Source: Sipunculus nudus
Taxonomy: Eukaryota; Annelida; Sipuncula; Golfingiida; Sipunculidae
Assembly (NCBI GenBank): GCA_026874595.1
Contig: CM049320.1
Coordinates: 32,272,214 to 32,336,213 of the forward strand
Direction: 5' to 3'
Length of the DNA: 64,000 nt
The notes under the pieces were generated by a model. It saw only the letters and a program-made list of their open reading frames with translations. It made no database searches and was not told where the DNA came from. Shown here in pieces: positions 46,262 to 58,763 of the stretch (its first letter is position 1; each line of letters opens with the position of its first letter). Both the position numbers and the translations under genes were made by a program.

Positions 46262-47702
46262 AAAGAGAGAGAGAAAGAGAAATGTCTTTGTACGTACCAA
46301 TAATAATAACAATAATAATAATATACAGGAAGGGAAAGAGAGAGAGCGCATGAGAGAGGGATGTGGTAGGAACGCACCCATCGAATCTCAGAGCCAATGC
46401 TTTTCTTGCGATGCTGCAAGATAAGTCCTCTTTCCTTTTCATTATTCCACCTACGGAACATCATATACATTTTCTAGACACTAACATCTGCTTGTTTCAC
46501 AGTATTGTCAAATACTCAAACCAGAGCATGGATTTGATTGACAACATAAATTAACTCTTGGGTTAAGAGTATTTTTAAAAATAGAATTTGTGGCATCGGA
46601 GACGCCACAGTGTCCTCGCCCAAGACATATCTCCTTGTTCTGAAGCATATATTGACATTTTACCAGGTCAGGATCACAAGAGTCAAGTTCAACAGCTTTT
46701 TTTAACTTGTCCTAACTTATTTTTAAATTGTATTATTAGGCTTATATGACCTTGAGACCCTCTTCATAATGATGGTAGAAAAATTGGTGGGTTTAATTTG
46801 ATTCGCACTACTTCAACAGAAATTTTGGTTACCCAAAAATTGTACATTTTCTCAAATTAGGCCTTGAATACCAAGTTCAAGTTCAGAAGTTTTCAAGCAT
46901 ATTCGAGATCTAAGTGGAAATAATTTGCGTGTGTATTTTTTTAGAAGAACATGCAGTACATCGAAATAATGAGCTTCACCATTATCCTTGATATCATCAG
47001 ATTTTACCTTGAAGATCAAAGTCATTTGTCAGATTCATTTTTTACTAAATAGGGGATATTCAAGGTCAAGACCACTCTCATAACGTCATGTCCCAAATCT
47101 AAACAGACTTTCCTTTTTCTGGCACATATCTGTAAATTTGTAGAATAAAGTTGCACAAGCCAACTCATGCGCAAGATAAACCTATCAAAAGTCATCATTC
47201 AACCGGGTTCTCGAACCTATTCATTCAGAGTTGCTCGTGAAAATTACGATTTGTGGGTGTCAAGGTCACTATCATATTGAAGGCCATGACCCCATTTCAA
47301 ATAATCCTCTCATCCACATCTAAGCGCATGTCAAGTTTGTTATAGATCCGTGATATCTTTTTTGTTATCTCGTTCGCAAAAAAAACTGTGCTTAAACCAT
47401 AGTACCTCAGGCTTCCTGTCTGGAATAGAACTAATCACCAACCTGGGTATCCATTCGTTCAGCCAAAATACGATCGATCTCGTCCTTCTGCTTGACGTAT
47501 TTGATCATTGGTTCGCTCACACCCACTGCCGTGAGATGGCAGTTAAACTTCTGCTGCAGGTAAAAGCTTGTTTCTCCTGTCCCACAGCCGATATCAATCA
47601 CGTGATCATCCGGGCTTATATTTGTGACATACCTGTCAATGGTGGATCTTCCGTGTTCCTTCTGAAACGTGTTCCCGGCAGGTAAGCTGGAGGACGCTGC
47701 AT
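45200..47702 (-). pseudogene. Methyltransferase paralogue B, probably decaying
   Basis: Complement of regions 47443-47702, 45962-46201, 45642-45810 and 45200-45378. Exons 2-4 match copy A base for base in length (240, 169, 179 bp) with the same GT..AG sites and phases. Exon 1 is 260 bp against 264: one codon is missing after CCTCCA, and one further base is missing in the following CTTACCT stretch. The ATG used in copy A is therefore out of frame with motif I, and the motif-I frame has an upstream TAG and no ATG before it. VIDIGCGTG survives, but the acidic residue of AVDVSEPM is glycine and LHWV has become LQLV. An alternative upstream exon could rescue the frame, but the lost aspartate would still weaken SAM binding. 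Confidence 0.75.
46215..46335. repeat. GA and AAT microsatellites in paralogue B intron 1
   Basis: A (GA)n run from about 46223 to 46282, then an ATAATA run and a second GA stretch. It sits directly upstream of the exon 2 acceptor on the gene strand, where it forms a CT-rich tract, at the same place as the TAA/GA runs of copy A. Confidence 0.9.
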
Positions 47703-48275
47703 GGCTCTGGAGCTACATGGACACAACAGGGTTTAGACACAATACACCAATGCTGGAATTTCTTGTCTTTTATGTATATTATAATCATAGTCAGGTAGAC
47801 ATTATTCATATTTATTATATATGGTCACAGTTTTATCGCATAAAATGGTAAATGATTGCCCATAAATCATAAGTCAAGGTAATGCCACCTTGTCACCTAT
47901 GATCAATTTAAACATTGGTTAATAAAACGAGTGATTTTTAAGAGAAGTTTTTTTTTTATTATTATTTCAAGAGTTTATTGAACATGGAGGGCCATTGAAC
48001 AAAATTTCCCACTTTCAAAAAGAACACAAGACTGACAATTGTTTTGCAAAAAGAGACGCAACTTGAAGAATATATGTTTTCTTTCTTTTTAAGAAGTGGC
48101 AAAATTAATGTGATATAATATTTTTTATTTTACTTAAGTGCTATGATATTTGTATAACTTTATGGAATAAATCTTCTTAAAACATGTGTATTCAAACTGT
48201 GCTCATTCAGTAAAAAATACAGAATAAAGAACATTCATTACCATGCATTATTGAGATAACTCCTCTATCCTTAAC
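47703..48275. other. 5' flank of paralogue B
   Basis: Shared with copy A to about 48085, then AT-rich sequence up to the LINE target site. No promoter element or upstream coding exon could be identified in either copy. Confidence 0.4.
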
Positions 48276-48364
48276 CTAAAAGTGACTTCCGGTTGAGCAT
48301 GGCTGACTTGTGCCTCGCACATTGGTAAGCCCGCACAAAAAAATCCGTGAACATCCTTCAAAGT

Positions 48365-49093
48365 ATGGATGAGGGGCCACACGTTAAAACTTCATCAATG
48401 AGCAAAACCGATACTCCTGGAGGTGTCATAACCAGCTTGGAGAAATACTTATAGAAAGCTAAAACTAGCAAAAATATGCCAAGTTTACCTGACAGGGGCT
48501 TACAGAGTGAATCAACACAGAGTGAATCATTACATACACAGGCAAGTGACACCTTGACTTCTATGGTTGATGCAAAAGCTGTGTTTAAAGCTGGAAGGTA
48601 TTTTTAAGGCAGCCTTGCAAGATTTCAAGGACACACTACTAAATTTAGAGAATATTTAAAAAGATGTGGAAAGGATAGATAACAAGAACACAGACCTAGA
48701 AAAAAAGTGAACGGTGTGTTACAGATTTGGAATTCACAAATCAAACATTGAGACACTGAATATAAGAACAAACACTGTTGAGACTGAAAACAAACTCCTT
48801 AAGGAAGAAATAACTCAACTTAAAGCAGAAGAACATGTAACAGAGCAAGAACTTTCAAAGTCTAAAACAAAACTCATGGATATGGAGCGTTACAGCCGAG
48901 AATATAATCTCAGATTACTTTGTGTTGCAGAACAAAGGGGAGAGAGTTGTAAACAAGTGGAAGCGAAGGCTATATGTGACCACACACTGGCCGGTGACGC
49001 AGACATGAACAATGTACTTTACTCAATAGAAAATGCCCACCGAACAGGTAACAAAAGAAAGACTGCAGTCAACAGGTCTTTGACAAACAAGTA
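48365..49093 (+). pseudogene. LINE ORF1 (RNA-binding coiled-coil protein), broken
   Basis: An ATG at 48365 opens a frame that stops after about 30 codons. The long frame 48714-49093 contains a heptad-like coiled coil (NTVETENKLLKEEITQLKAE), then MERYSREYNLRLLCV and IENAHRTGNK, the arrangement of the L1 ORF1 RRM-like RNA-chaperone region. The C-terminal part is cut by a TAA at 49092-49094. Confidence 0.75.
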
Positions 49094-49094
49094 A

Positions 49095-50128
49095 CTGAGA
49101 TCATGAATCTTAAACTGAGATTCATTTCTGCCAGCATTTAATTTTAGAACTAAAATGATAAGCGGGACTTTGTTATATGTGGTTGAAGGTGACCATGCAT
49201 GTCAGCTCACATACATGCAAAGCGCATGCTTGTCAGTCGAGCTTCACGACTCATTGTACACTTGTGTATATATTTTGTGATGTGGGGCTGTATTTATGTA
49301 TTTTATCCAGATCATCTTTTCAACAATTAATTTATTGTTACATTGTTTTTGTTACACAGATTTGATGAAACTAACCCTGACCACTTTTACTGTTTTTTTG
49401 TTACTGGTTAGGGGATAATAGGTGAGCTGTATCCATCTTTCAAACCGAGTCTTCAATGTTTTATTTAATTATTAATTTATTAATTTTTGGTCCTTTTGTT
49501 CAGTTGAACATATTTAATATCTAATTTCAAATCACACAGCCTTTTTGATATTAGTCAGAGAATTTACCATCTCTTAATTTAACAGGTCCCATACTTTTGT
49601 TTTTGATATTCACACAAAATGTTAAGTCACCCTTACTTCCATTAATTGGTGATTAGGACATTTGTTCAGATTGAGATATTTAGATTGTTTATTCCAGCTG
49701 CTTAAGTTACATTAATTGTAGGTGCAGGATTTTACAAGAACTAAATTGATGAATTTTTCAGAGTTGAGACAAGTGCATGAGCTTTACCTTTTGTAATATA
49801 TCAGCCACACCATACGCTGACTTTGAGAGGTAGAACCTACTGTGCACTGAAAGCAGGAAGCGTTTCCAGATATGTTTTTTTTTTTCATCTCTTAAGTGTA
49901 GTGTCCTTTTACGTACCCTTATTGTTTTGTATTCATGTAATACTTTGCTGGTATGTTCCATATTACATATGAATGTTTTTTATGTCATGTTGACATGTTG
50001 TTTCTGTGACATAATGAGAAGATTGTGTTCAATTGTTCTTTCAGTTTAATGTAGGGGTCATGAATAATGTTTCAGGTTTCAAATTAGATGGCCATTTGAA
50101 GTTAATAAATTCCAAGTAAGCAGTATTT
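49095..50128 (+). other. LINE inter-ORF region
   Basis: AT-rich, no coding-like frame except short chance ones; bounded by the ORF1 remnant and the ORF2 start. It may contain the lost C-terminus of ORF1. Confidence 0.5.
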
Positions 50129-51865
50129 ATGGGAGACACCTGTAAGATTGCTTCTGTAAATGTGAGAGGTTTGGGTAGCCATAGAAAGAGAAGGGAATTA
50201 TTTTATTGGCTAAACGGGAAACCGTTTGATTTAGATTTTCTGCAGGAAACTCACAGCAACCCAGAATGTGAAAGCAGATGGAAGGCTGGACGGGGTCATC
50301 ATATTTTTTTAGTCATGGTAGCAATAAAGCTAGAGGAGTCTGTATATTAGTGAAAAACAAAACTGGAATTCAAATCAAAGACAGTGTAAAAGATGAATAT
50401 GGGAGATTTTTATTTCTTATATTCTAATTTCTTAATGTATAAGCAATAGAAGATGACAAACTTATTATTGCCGGAGATTTTAATGTAGTTATAGACTGAC
50501 AACTTGATAAAGATGGAGGAAATGAACGTACACATGATAAAGTGAAACAGATTCTGAGACAGTGGATGGAATTAGCCCAGTTAATAGAAATTTGGAGAGA
50601 ACAACATCCATACACTTTTAAATACACCTGGAAAAGATAAAACCCCAAACCTGTGTATTGTCGCCTGGATTATTTTTAATTAGCTATTGCTTTAACAGTT
50701 ACATCTCTCGCTCAGATGTCAAGCATGGTTACAAGACTGATCATTTGTTGATATCCATTAGTTTAAGTGACCAAAAAAGGGGACCTGGATATTGGAAGCT
50801 TAACTGTTCTTTATAAGAAGATAAAAATTATATTAAAATTATAAATGAATGTATTAAATCAACAGTTCAGATTAATAAAGAAGCAGATCCAGGTCTTTTG
50901 TGGAATACACTCAAATGTAAGATAAGAGGTGAAAGTATAGGATGCATCTAGGAAAAAGGATCGTATAGTAATAAATTATTAAATCTAGAAAGAGAATTGC
51001 AGGAAACACATTATCATTATAATGTAAAAAAGTCATGAAGATAAATCAAATGGGAAACTGCACAAAACAATCATAGGATATTTACTGAGGAAAAAACTAA
51101 GGGTGCTGTTGTAAGATGTCGAACAAAATGGTATGCAAAAGGTAATAAACAAAAAAAATACTTTCTACAATTAGAAAAAAGGAACTATGATCAGAAATAT
51201 ATCCTTAAATTGAAAGACCAGAGTGGTAAAATACTTTGAAATACAAGAGACATTTAATATGAACAATTTAGATTTAATGAAGTATTATATTCATCAGCAG
51301 GCCCTGATGAAAATTATAGATAAGAATTTAATACCCAGCCTCATTTAAACTCACTTACAGAAGACGAAAAGCACTTATCTGATAAAGATTTTACCTCAAC
51401 TGAATTTGTTACTACACTTAAATCTTTAAAGAATAACCAAACACCTGGGCCAGATGAATTCCCTGCTGAATTTTATGAAATGTTTTGGGAAGATCTAAAA
51501 GAATATTACATAAATGCTTTTGCTTACTCTTTTAATACTGGTTCTTTACCTTTGACTATGCGGCAGGTCATTCTTTGTTTGATACCTAAGAAAGGAAAGC
51601 TTGAACACTTCTAAAAAATTGACGCCCTCTTCATTGTTGAATACAGACTATACCATAATTGCAAAAACCATGGCTAGTACACTTAAATCTATCCTACCCC
51701 GTACCATAAATTCGGACCAAACAAGTTTCATTAAAAATAGATATATTTGGGAAAATATAATAAAAATCACATATATATATTTGTACGGTGGCTGATTTAG
51801 GACACAGAAAAAAAAATATTTATCTCGTGATCTCGAGATAACATCTCGAGATCTCGACATAGAAT

Positions 51866-52147
51866 TTCGCAAAAAAAAAAAATTTTAGGAAGCAAAAAAA
51901 AAATTTTAGGAAGCAAAAAAAAAAAATTTTAGGAAGCAAAAAAAAAATTTTAGGAAGCAAAAAAAAAAATTTTAGGAAGCAAAAAAAATTTTTTAGGAAG
52001 CAAAAAAAAAAATTTAGAAAGCAAAAAAAAAAATTTTAGGAAGCAAAAAAAAAAATTTTAGGAAGCAAAAAAAATTTTTTAGCAAGCAAAAAAAAAAAAA
52101 TTTAGAAAGCAAAAAAAAAAAATTTTTAGGAAGCAAAAAAAAATTAT
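51866..52147. repeat. Left-arm tandem array of the fold-back element
   Basis: About 13 units of 20-22 bp of the form aaaaaaaaattttaggaagc, with A-run length varying between units and occasional ttagaaagc or ttagcaagc variants. Confidence 0.95.
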
Positions 52148-52159
52148 CTTTCGAGATCT

Positions 52160-53340
52160 CCAGAAAAAATGTCACACTTGTACGAACCATTCAAAGCTGA
52201 ATTGACATAAAGGGGACATTATACGTTAAGAGTGCTTACTATTGCAATTATAAAACAAAGACCATGTATACTGTGTTTAACTGAACCGTAATACAATATA
52301 ATTAATTTAAAATCAATCAAGTTTGTATATCCCCTGAGATAAGGCGAGTTGAAGAAAAGTTCAATATAAATTCAATATTTAATATTCATATCCGTAAGGA
52401 AGATGTCAAAGCCTAAAGAATCTGAAACATTCTACCTGAACGGCGGATTCGGAGCCATGTCTGTTAAATCACTCAAATAGAAATGTTTAGGTCTGCATGC
52501 ATGCATTGTGGGTACCTTATTATTTTAAGAATCCAAACAAATATGAGCTTCTTATAGAAACACGCTTTTTGTACAATTTCTTTCAGCTTTTGTTTTATTG
52601 AAATGGTGTGTCGTTTTATGGAACATGTATTAGACCATCATAAATTAAAATATGCTAAAACTGATTACTGTGTTTTCGGGTAGGTATGCTAGGGGGGGGG
52701 GGGTCGGGGAGGAGCGTTGCTTCAGCCCCTAAAGCCCAAGTCTTGATCCACTATAGCTCTTACTATAGCTCAGATTAATTTAATCAACCTATCTTCATAA
52801 ATGTTTTATATTCATAAATAAACGGTTTAAAATTTCAATCATCTCTCATCATGATTTTTCTTCAGCAAAATGCTCTGCTTTGGTCTTAAAGTCGCTATTC
52901 ACCTGCCTTATTTATAGAATCTTTGTCAAGACTCTGCATATATATATTAAAGAAGTGAAAGTGATCATAAACATAATCTAGGTAAACATAATCTATTAAT
53001 CTTTCATGAAAATGAGCCAATGCCATGGGTAAAGGCGGTGTCTTTGTCTATATCCACGTTTATTTATAACATGGGTCGGGGGGGTGCAAAAATTGCCACC
53101 GATCGTAATAGAAAGACGTCCTGCAGAAACATCTGGCTTCATTTCAGAGATTACAGATTTCTGTAAATGACAAATACTGCATTGCTTCACATGCTCTTAC
53201 GAATATAAACTAGTGATCTTTCAATAACTCGGTTACATGTTTTTATCTGTAACACTTGCTCAAGTGGCTTGTATACAAGTAGCCTTTAGATAATATGTTT
53301 ATACGTCAAAGTGACGTTATAAGACCCATTCCAAGCTGGG
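52160..53340. other. Centre of the fold-back element
   Basis: AT-rich loop with a G-run near 52691-52702. The minus frame at 52996-53190 is the only one of note; it has two cysteines and a histidine in CSICHL but is too short to assign. Confidence 0.5.
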
Positions 53341-53344
53341 GTTT

Positions 53345-53630
53345 CTTCCTAAATTTTTTTTTTGCTTCCTAATTTTTTTTTTTGCTTCCTAAAATTTTTT
53401 TTTTTGCTTCCTAAAAATTTTTATTTTGCTTCATAAAATTTTTTTTTATGCTTCCTAAATTTTTTTTTTTGCTTCCTAAAATTTTTTTTTTGCTTCCTAA
53501 AAATTTTTTTTTTTGCTTCATAAAATTTTATTTTATGCCTTCTAAATTTTTTTTTTTTGCTCCCAAAAATTTTTTTTTTTGCTTCCTAAAAATTTTTTTT
53601 TGGCTTCCTAAAATTTTTTTTTTGCGAAAT
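53345..53630. repeat. Right-arm tandem array of the fold-back element
   Basis: About 13 units of the reverse complement, gcttcctaaaattttttttt, with variants (gcttcataaa, gccttctaaa, gctcccaaaa) not all mirrored in the left arm, so the two arms have drifted or expanded separately. Confidence 0.95.
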
Positions 53631-55718
53631 TCTATGTCGAGATCTCGAGATGTTATCTCGAGATCACGAGATAAATATTTTTTTTTTCTGTGTCCTAAAT
53701 CAGCCACCGTATATTTGCTTATGCCAGAAAACATTAAAATAAACAGCTACTTCATATAAATTGATTTTGAAAAAGCTTTCGACATTTTAGAATGGTCTCG
53801 AATTCAGAATACTTTAAATCTTTTTCAATTTGGATTATTCTTTTAAATAATGGGTTAATATTATTAATACTAATATAAGCAGTTATGTTATAAAAAGAGG
53901 ATGGGCAACTAAGTATTTCACAATTTCTCGTGGTGTAAGACAAGGTTGCCCCTTATCCACATCTGAAATATTAGCATGTAAATCAGGAATAATCCAGCTA
54001 TTAAGGGAGCATATATTGGAGATAAAAAATATAAATTAATACAATATGCAGATGATACTGCTTTAACGCTGACAGGGGGTTACCAATCTGTTAAAGAAGC
54101 TATTAAAACATTTGCACATTTCGAGAAAATATCAGGACCTAAGGTATATTAAGATAAAACCGTAGTAATGCCAATACATGATATAATATATGAAGAGGAA
54201 AATATAGCAAAAAAAACAGGACTCTAGTGGTGCTTAGAACCGGTCAAAGTACTTGGCATATACATCCGTCCAGACTGGAGAATAATAAAGGACATAAATT
54301 ACAAAGAGATCCTAAGATCTATCATAAAAGCTCATATTTTGTCATTATTAACTTATGCCCTTCAAGTTTTATCTCATCCATCAGCAGTATATATTAAAGA
54401 AATTGAATCATTACTTTACAGATTTATTTGAGGTAAACAAGACAGAATTAAGAGAACAACGCTAGTTTCAAACAGAAAGAGGAGGGCTTGGTATGATACA
54501 TATAAAATCAAAAATGGAAGCTATAAAAATTTATTGGGTTAAACGATTTTTATCAGGACACATAGGAGAAGGATAGAGAAATTTGGTAAATCAGCAGTTC
54601 AAGGGAATAGGTCAGTTAATATTTAAATGTAATTTAGAAAGCACAGAAACAAAATACTCTGACAAAATATGTCAGCCATTTTGGAAAGAAGTGTAAATAT
54701 ATGGTGTAAATATAACTTTGATAAAGTAAATATGTGTCATGATATTTTATCACGAATATTATTCTTCAACTCTTTTGTTAAAATATATAGAGATACAGTA
54801 TATGATAAACTTTTAAATAATGCTTGTATAAAAAAGATCAGTGATATTATTAAAACAATTAATCATAAATAAGTATTTATATCTTACGATGAGTTTATAA
54901 ATATAACAAATGCTAAAATTAAGAAAATGCAGTATATCAGTTTAGTAGATGCAATTCCCACTATTTAGAAAAAAAAATAAAAATATGTGAACCTAGTACT
55001 ATATTATGTAAAACGAAATTAGATAAAGTAATGGACATGAAGAAAATTACAATCATTATATATAATGAACTTCTACTCAATATTGATACAAAACCTACAA
55101 AGATGATTGAAAAATGGAACAACGACATGGAATGTGAATGGGAAGAAACAATATTTGAGGCTTTTAATGATATTTAGAAAACAACCATATCAGAAACACT
55201 AAGAATCTTTCATTTCCACCTTATGCATAGATGTACAGCCCTTAACCTATTCTTATTTAAAATCGGAAAGAAAGATAGTATTCTTTTTAAAGAATCTCTT
55301 AAAAAGATTCTTTTTAAGAATCTCTCTCTTTCTAAAAATGAGAAGGAATCCTTATTGCATCTCTTCTTTCATTGCAGGGTAACCCAGAAAATAATGTCAG
55401 AGATTAAAAGCTGGCTTTAAGTTTAAATTTTGTGATAGATGATGCTAATCTTTTTAAAAACTGTGTCATATTCAATAAAATTGTAAATATTCCACGAAAC
55501 ATTGATTTTATATTCTTGACCCTCTGGATTAACTGTACAAAGTTCATAATGGTTTTGTATTTCTATGTTTGTATGCGAGTATTTTTTTGTTGATGTGATG
55601 TATTTTTTAATGTCAAGTGAATGTACTCTTTAGTAGCCGTAGTTTGCTTTTCATGTTTGCTATACATTGTATGTGTATTTTGTTTGTTTATAATAATAAA
55701 AGAAAACTAAAAGTGACT

Positions 55719-57143
55719 ACTTTTAACACGGCGTCAAGACGTCTCTTCATCTTTAGTATATATAACGATGGATATTGGTATTGATATAAAACCTTTTTAT
55801 ATTTAAAGTAATTATTTAAAACCATAAGAACCCCCCAGTACTTTTGCTTTAAGTGATCCGAATGTGCTTCCATAAAAAAGCCACTTTCATTATGACCTCT
55901 GTATCACCATTAAAACACACGATTCAGTTTTGCCGCAGTGTAATTTGCTTTACATTTTCCAAAATCGGTTTTTCAACACAACATGAGTTTACTCTGTGGC
56001 AACGTGTTATTTTGCCAGAAAGGATTGGATCTAAGAGTAGCAAATTTGGCCTATCGAAAATATGTCTAAAAGCATCTGGAATCAGTTTACTTTAAACCGG
56101 GCTTAAACAAATCGGAATATCAGGTTTCAAGTTGGCTACAGTACACGGAAGCTTCTTTGCAAATATATCATGGAAATATGGAGTCTTCAAAAGTGTTCAA
56201 TGAACAACAGATAACCTGTCCTATATTGCCCTTCCAACAAAATACACTATTGGACGTAGAATCTCAAATGTTGGGCCTTCATTGTTTTACTCAAATTCTC
56301 CACGCAAATGGTTAATTAATTGATCTCGAGTTTGCGTGTATGGCTTATTTTATCTGAATTAGGAATGCATATATGACGATATAAGAGTATTACCGAAATA
56401 TAACGGATTTTTTTAATTCATACTAGAACAAACTATATTGTGTATGGCCTAGTTATTCATGAAATATAATCGTCTACCTTTCGGGATATAAAATCGGATT
56501 TCATTTTGTAACGGGAAAAAAACTTTAAGAATTTAAAATGCACGACTTCTGAATTCCATTTGCACATTTGCCCTTAAGACGCACAAATAGTGGTCAGCTG
56601 TAGGTTGAAATATGATCTCAAATACTAATACTCAAATATGATATCTCGTACCTGATCCTGATGCCTGTACTGGTTAAATTAAATTCTCCGGGTGGTTCAG
56701 CTTCTTAAAAATGACAACCTATATTTCGTTCAAAGCTAAAGATTTGTCTGTTTGAATTGTATACGTTGTCATGATGTATGAAATGGCACGCTCCTCAAGC
56801 GGGTTTTCCAGGACAAAATTTATGAAAATTTTAGCCTGGTTTCATGCTCTATGATAATAAAGATATTGGTATCCATACTCATTCGCTAATTAAATTATAC
56901 CTGGCAAGCTGAATTACAAAAACGGTCTAAATAGGAGTTCACGCATTATATTCATTAAACAACCTATTTAAGAAATAAAATTAGGTGAGACTTTTCCTCT
57001 TCCTCTAATTAATTCCGGATAGCATTATCCCCTTTCGTGTTTACAACAGAAACATTTACTGACTGATATATGTAAACCTGTATTGGGTTACTTTAATTGT
57101 GGCCAAAAATTAGAAAACCAGAGGTATCGCAATATGTGTAATA
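55719..57143. other. No gene recognised
   Basis: Spacer between the LINE and duplication copy B. The frame at 55853-56095 has no domain. No repeats or RNA genes were seen. Confidence 0.4.
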
Positions 57144-58692
57144 ACTAATCATGATCCGTCTGGAATTTTATTTAATGCCGAAAGAACATTTTTGTTTTCA
57201 AAAGAAGAGCTGGATTGATATATCTTATTATTGGTCGATGCAAGATATCCGATAAAATTACTAAAGGCTCGGACGTAAAACAACACGATCATCGATGACT
57301 TTGATCAGACTGGATACTTTTTTATGACTCTTACGAGATCTTTATAAAGATAGGTACCAGTTTTACAGAACTACGCCTGACTAAACCACAAAATTTGTTA
57401 TAAATTTCATATATTTAGTACAAAATATTCTGTCCGAGGGAATTCCCATATAAAGAAAATGTACGAATCCTCTGAAGGTATTTAATAATTGCTTAATATT
57501 AACTTAATCACAAGATATGTTATACCCATACATTTACTGAGGGGTTTCGTATAACGCCACAAGGCCTCGTATGATATGCTATGATTCCTTAGATTTATAT
57601 GAAAAAAGATAATCCCTACATCAGTTTACTTAGTGTGATGGCTTTTGCCATATTAGCCAAGTTATGTAATAACCAATAACTTTCCAAAGACCTTTCTGTG
57701 ATCAGTTAAAATTGTACTTGTAGTTGATGAAGGAAGCCAGTTCCTCTTTATTTGTATTGAATTATGCCAAACTTAAAATATATTCGGGATTATAATAGGT
57801 ACTGGATAAAGTTACTTATAACATGAAAAGGAAGCTCACTGTAGGTAATGGTTGTTGTCATGTCCAGTTTGCCCATATTGCTTGGTATCATGACGTAAAA
57901 CCAGCCACACGCCTCCACATTAGACAGGAAACATGTCTTTAATGACAAGGCAGGTTTTTAATCTTTAAAGTTTGATATTATAATTCGATCCTCCTCTGTT
58001 TAAATAACGATTCCCGATACTTGTGTCGATCATCGCGTGCGCTGACGAGATTAAAACGCTCGACTAAATGTAAATGTGTTTACCTACACAACCAAATGTT
58101 ATATCTGTGCACCTTCTATATGCAAAGATGTGAAAGTATCGAATATGACATCGCCGTTATGAATATGCTCTATTTATTAACTGCCATTGTAAAAAAGGGG
58201 GGAAAAATAAACGATCACCACATGTTGAATTTGCGTTAAACCTTTTGTAAATTGACTGTCAAGCGTTCATTTAATCGTTCGTTTTCACTCCTGCCAGCGG
58301 CCGAGGGCTGCTTCAGGTGACGGAACAAATATAGGTACATAAGTACCCAAAGTAGTAACCACGATTACAGTGACGACACTCCGTGTCATTGGTTCATTTC
58401 AACTCATTTGCATATCCAGGACGGTACTTTTCCAAACATTGCCGACTAGTTACCTCGTATACAGGCGGGCAATTAATGAGGTCCTACACAAAATGCAAAT
58501 TGTCGGTGTGTAAGACAATTTCGAACGATCTTCAAATAATTCTTAGAAGATTTGCGCTGGAGGCCACGTTCATAGCCAGAAAGGAGCTGCTTTTTCCTCT
58601 GGTGGAACATTTTTTTAAATTCATGTGCTTATTATAGAGTATAAATCCCGCGTTTTCAGCGTTCTTGTGTTAGCTGGAATGAAACGAAACTA

Positions 58693-58763
<71 letters not shown>

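Larger units (their letters stand above)
43400..48085. repeat. Older duplication, unit B (methyltransferase locus)
   Basis: Direct partner of 15183-20500. Introns, exons and flanks align with numerous indels, so the unit is about 600 bp shorter. The degenerate exon 1 and the changed key residues of its gene contrast with unit A. Confidence 0.9.
51784..53711. mobile_element. 1.93-kb fold-back element inside LINE ORF2
   Basis: The first 24 bases, tacggtggctgatttagg and gacacag, are perfectly inverted at the end. They are followed by a mirrored block rich in ctcgagat words and then long tandem arrays, so each arm is about 365 bp. The flanking tatttg (51778-51783 and 53712-53717) is a 6-bp target duplication; removing the element plus one copy brings the LINE frame back into phase across the junction. 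The 1.2-kb centre is anonymous. Its longest frame, 52996-53190 on the minus strand, has CSICHLQKS but no known domain. No transposase was found. Superfamily unassigned. Confidence 0.85.
50129..55420 (+). pseudogene. LINE ORF2 (APE endonuclease and reverse transcriptase), broken
   Basis: The ATG at 50129 starts KIASVNVRGLGSHRKRRELF, then LDFLQETHS, the first two APE endonuclease blocks. IIAGDFNVVID follows near 50462. Reverse transcriptase begins with QTPGPDEFPAEFYEMFWEDL near 51440 and LIPKKG near 51580. It then continues beyond the fold-back insertion with IDFEKAFDILEW (53760-53795), and YADDT at 54045-54059 supplies the catalytic aspartate pair. The C-terminal region ends with a frame at 55223-55420 that closes in HLFFHCRVTQK. 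At least ten stops or shifts are visible. The block order places it in the L1/Tx1-like group. Confidence 0.88.
48276..55718 (+). mobile_element. Full-length inactive L1-like LINE
   Basis: A 12-bp target duplication, ctaaaagtgact, lies at 48276-48287 and 55707-55718. The element between starts tccggttgagcatgg and ends with an A-rich aataataaaagaaaa tail. Without the 1.93-kb fold-back insertion and its target duplication it is about 5.5 kb. Order: ORF1 with coiled coil and RNA-binding block, an approximately 1-kb inter-ORF region, then ORF2 with APE endonuclease and reverse transcriptase. All frames carry several stops and shifts. Having both ends and both target sites means it inserted as a complete copy and decayed in place. 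Confidence 0.9.

Noticed and set aside
46012-46470. 150-codon frames over paralogue B exon 2
   Set aside because: They combine the true exon with the GA/AAT microsatellite and intron; only 45962-46201 is bounded by splice sites.
48085-48287. LINE start placed at the end of duplication unit B
   Set aside because: The 12-bp target duplication fixes the LINE start at 48288; the adjacency to the end of unit B is probably coincidental, with about 190 bp between them.
53448-53759. 103-codon phenylalanine/lysine-rich frame
   Set aside because: It is the translation of the right-arm tandem array of the fold-back element.
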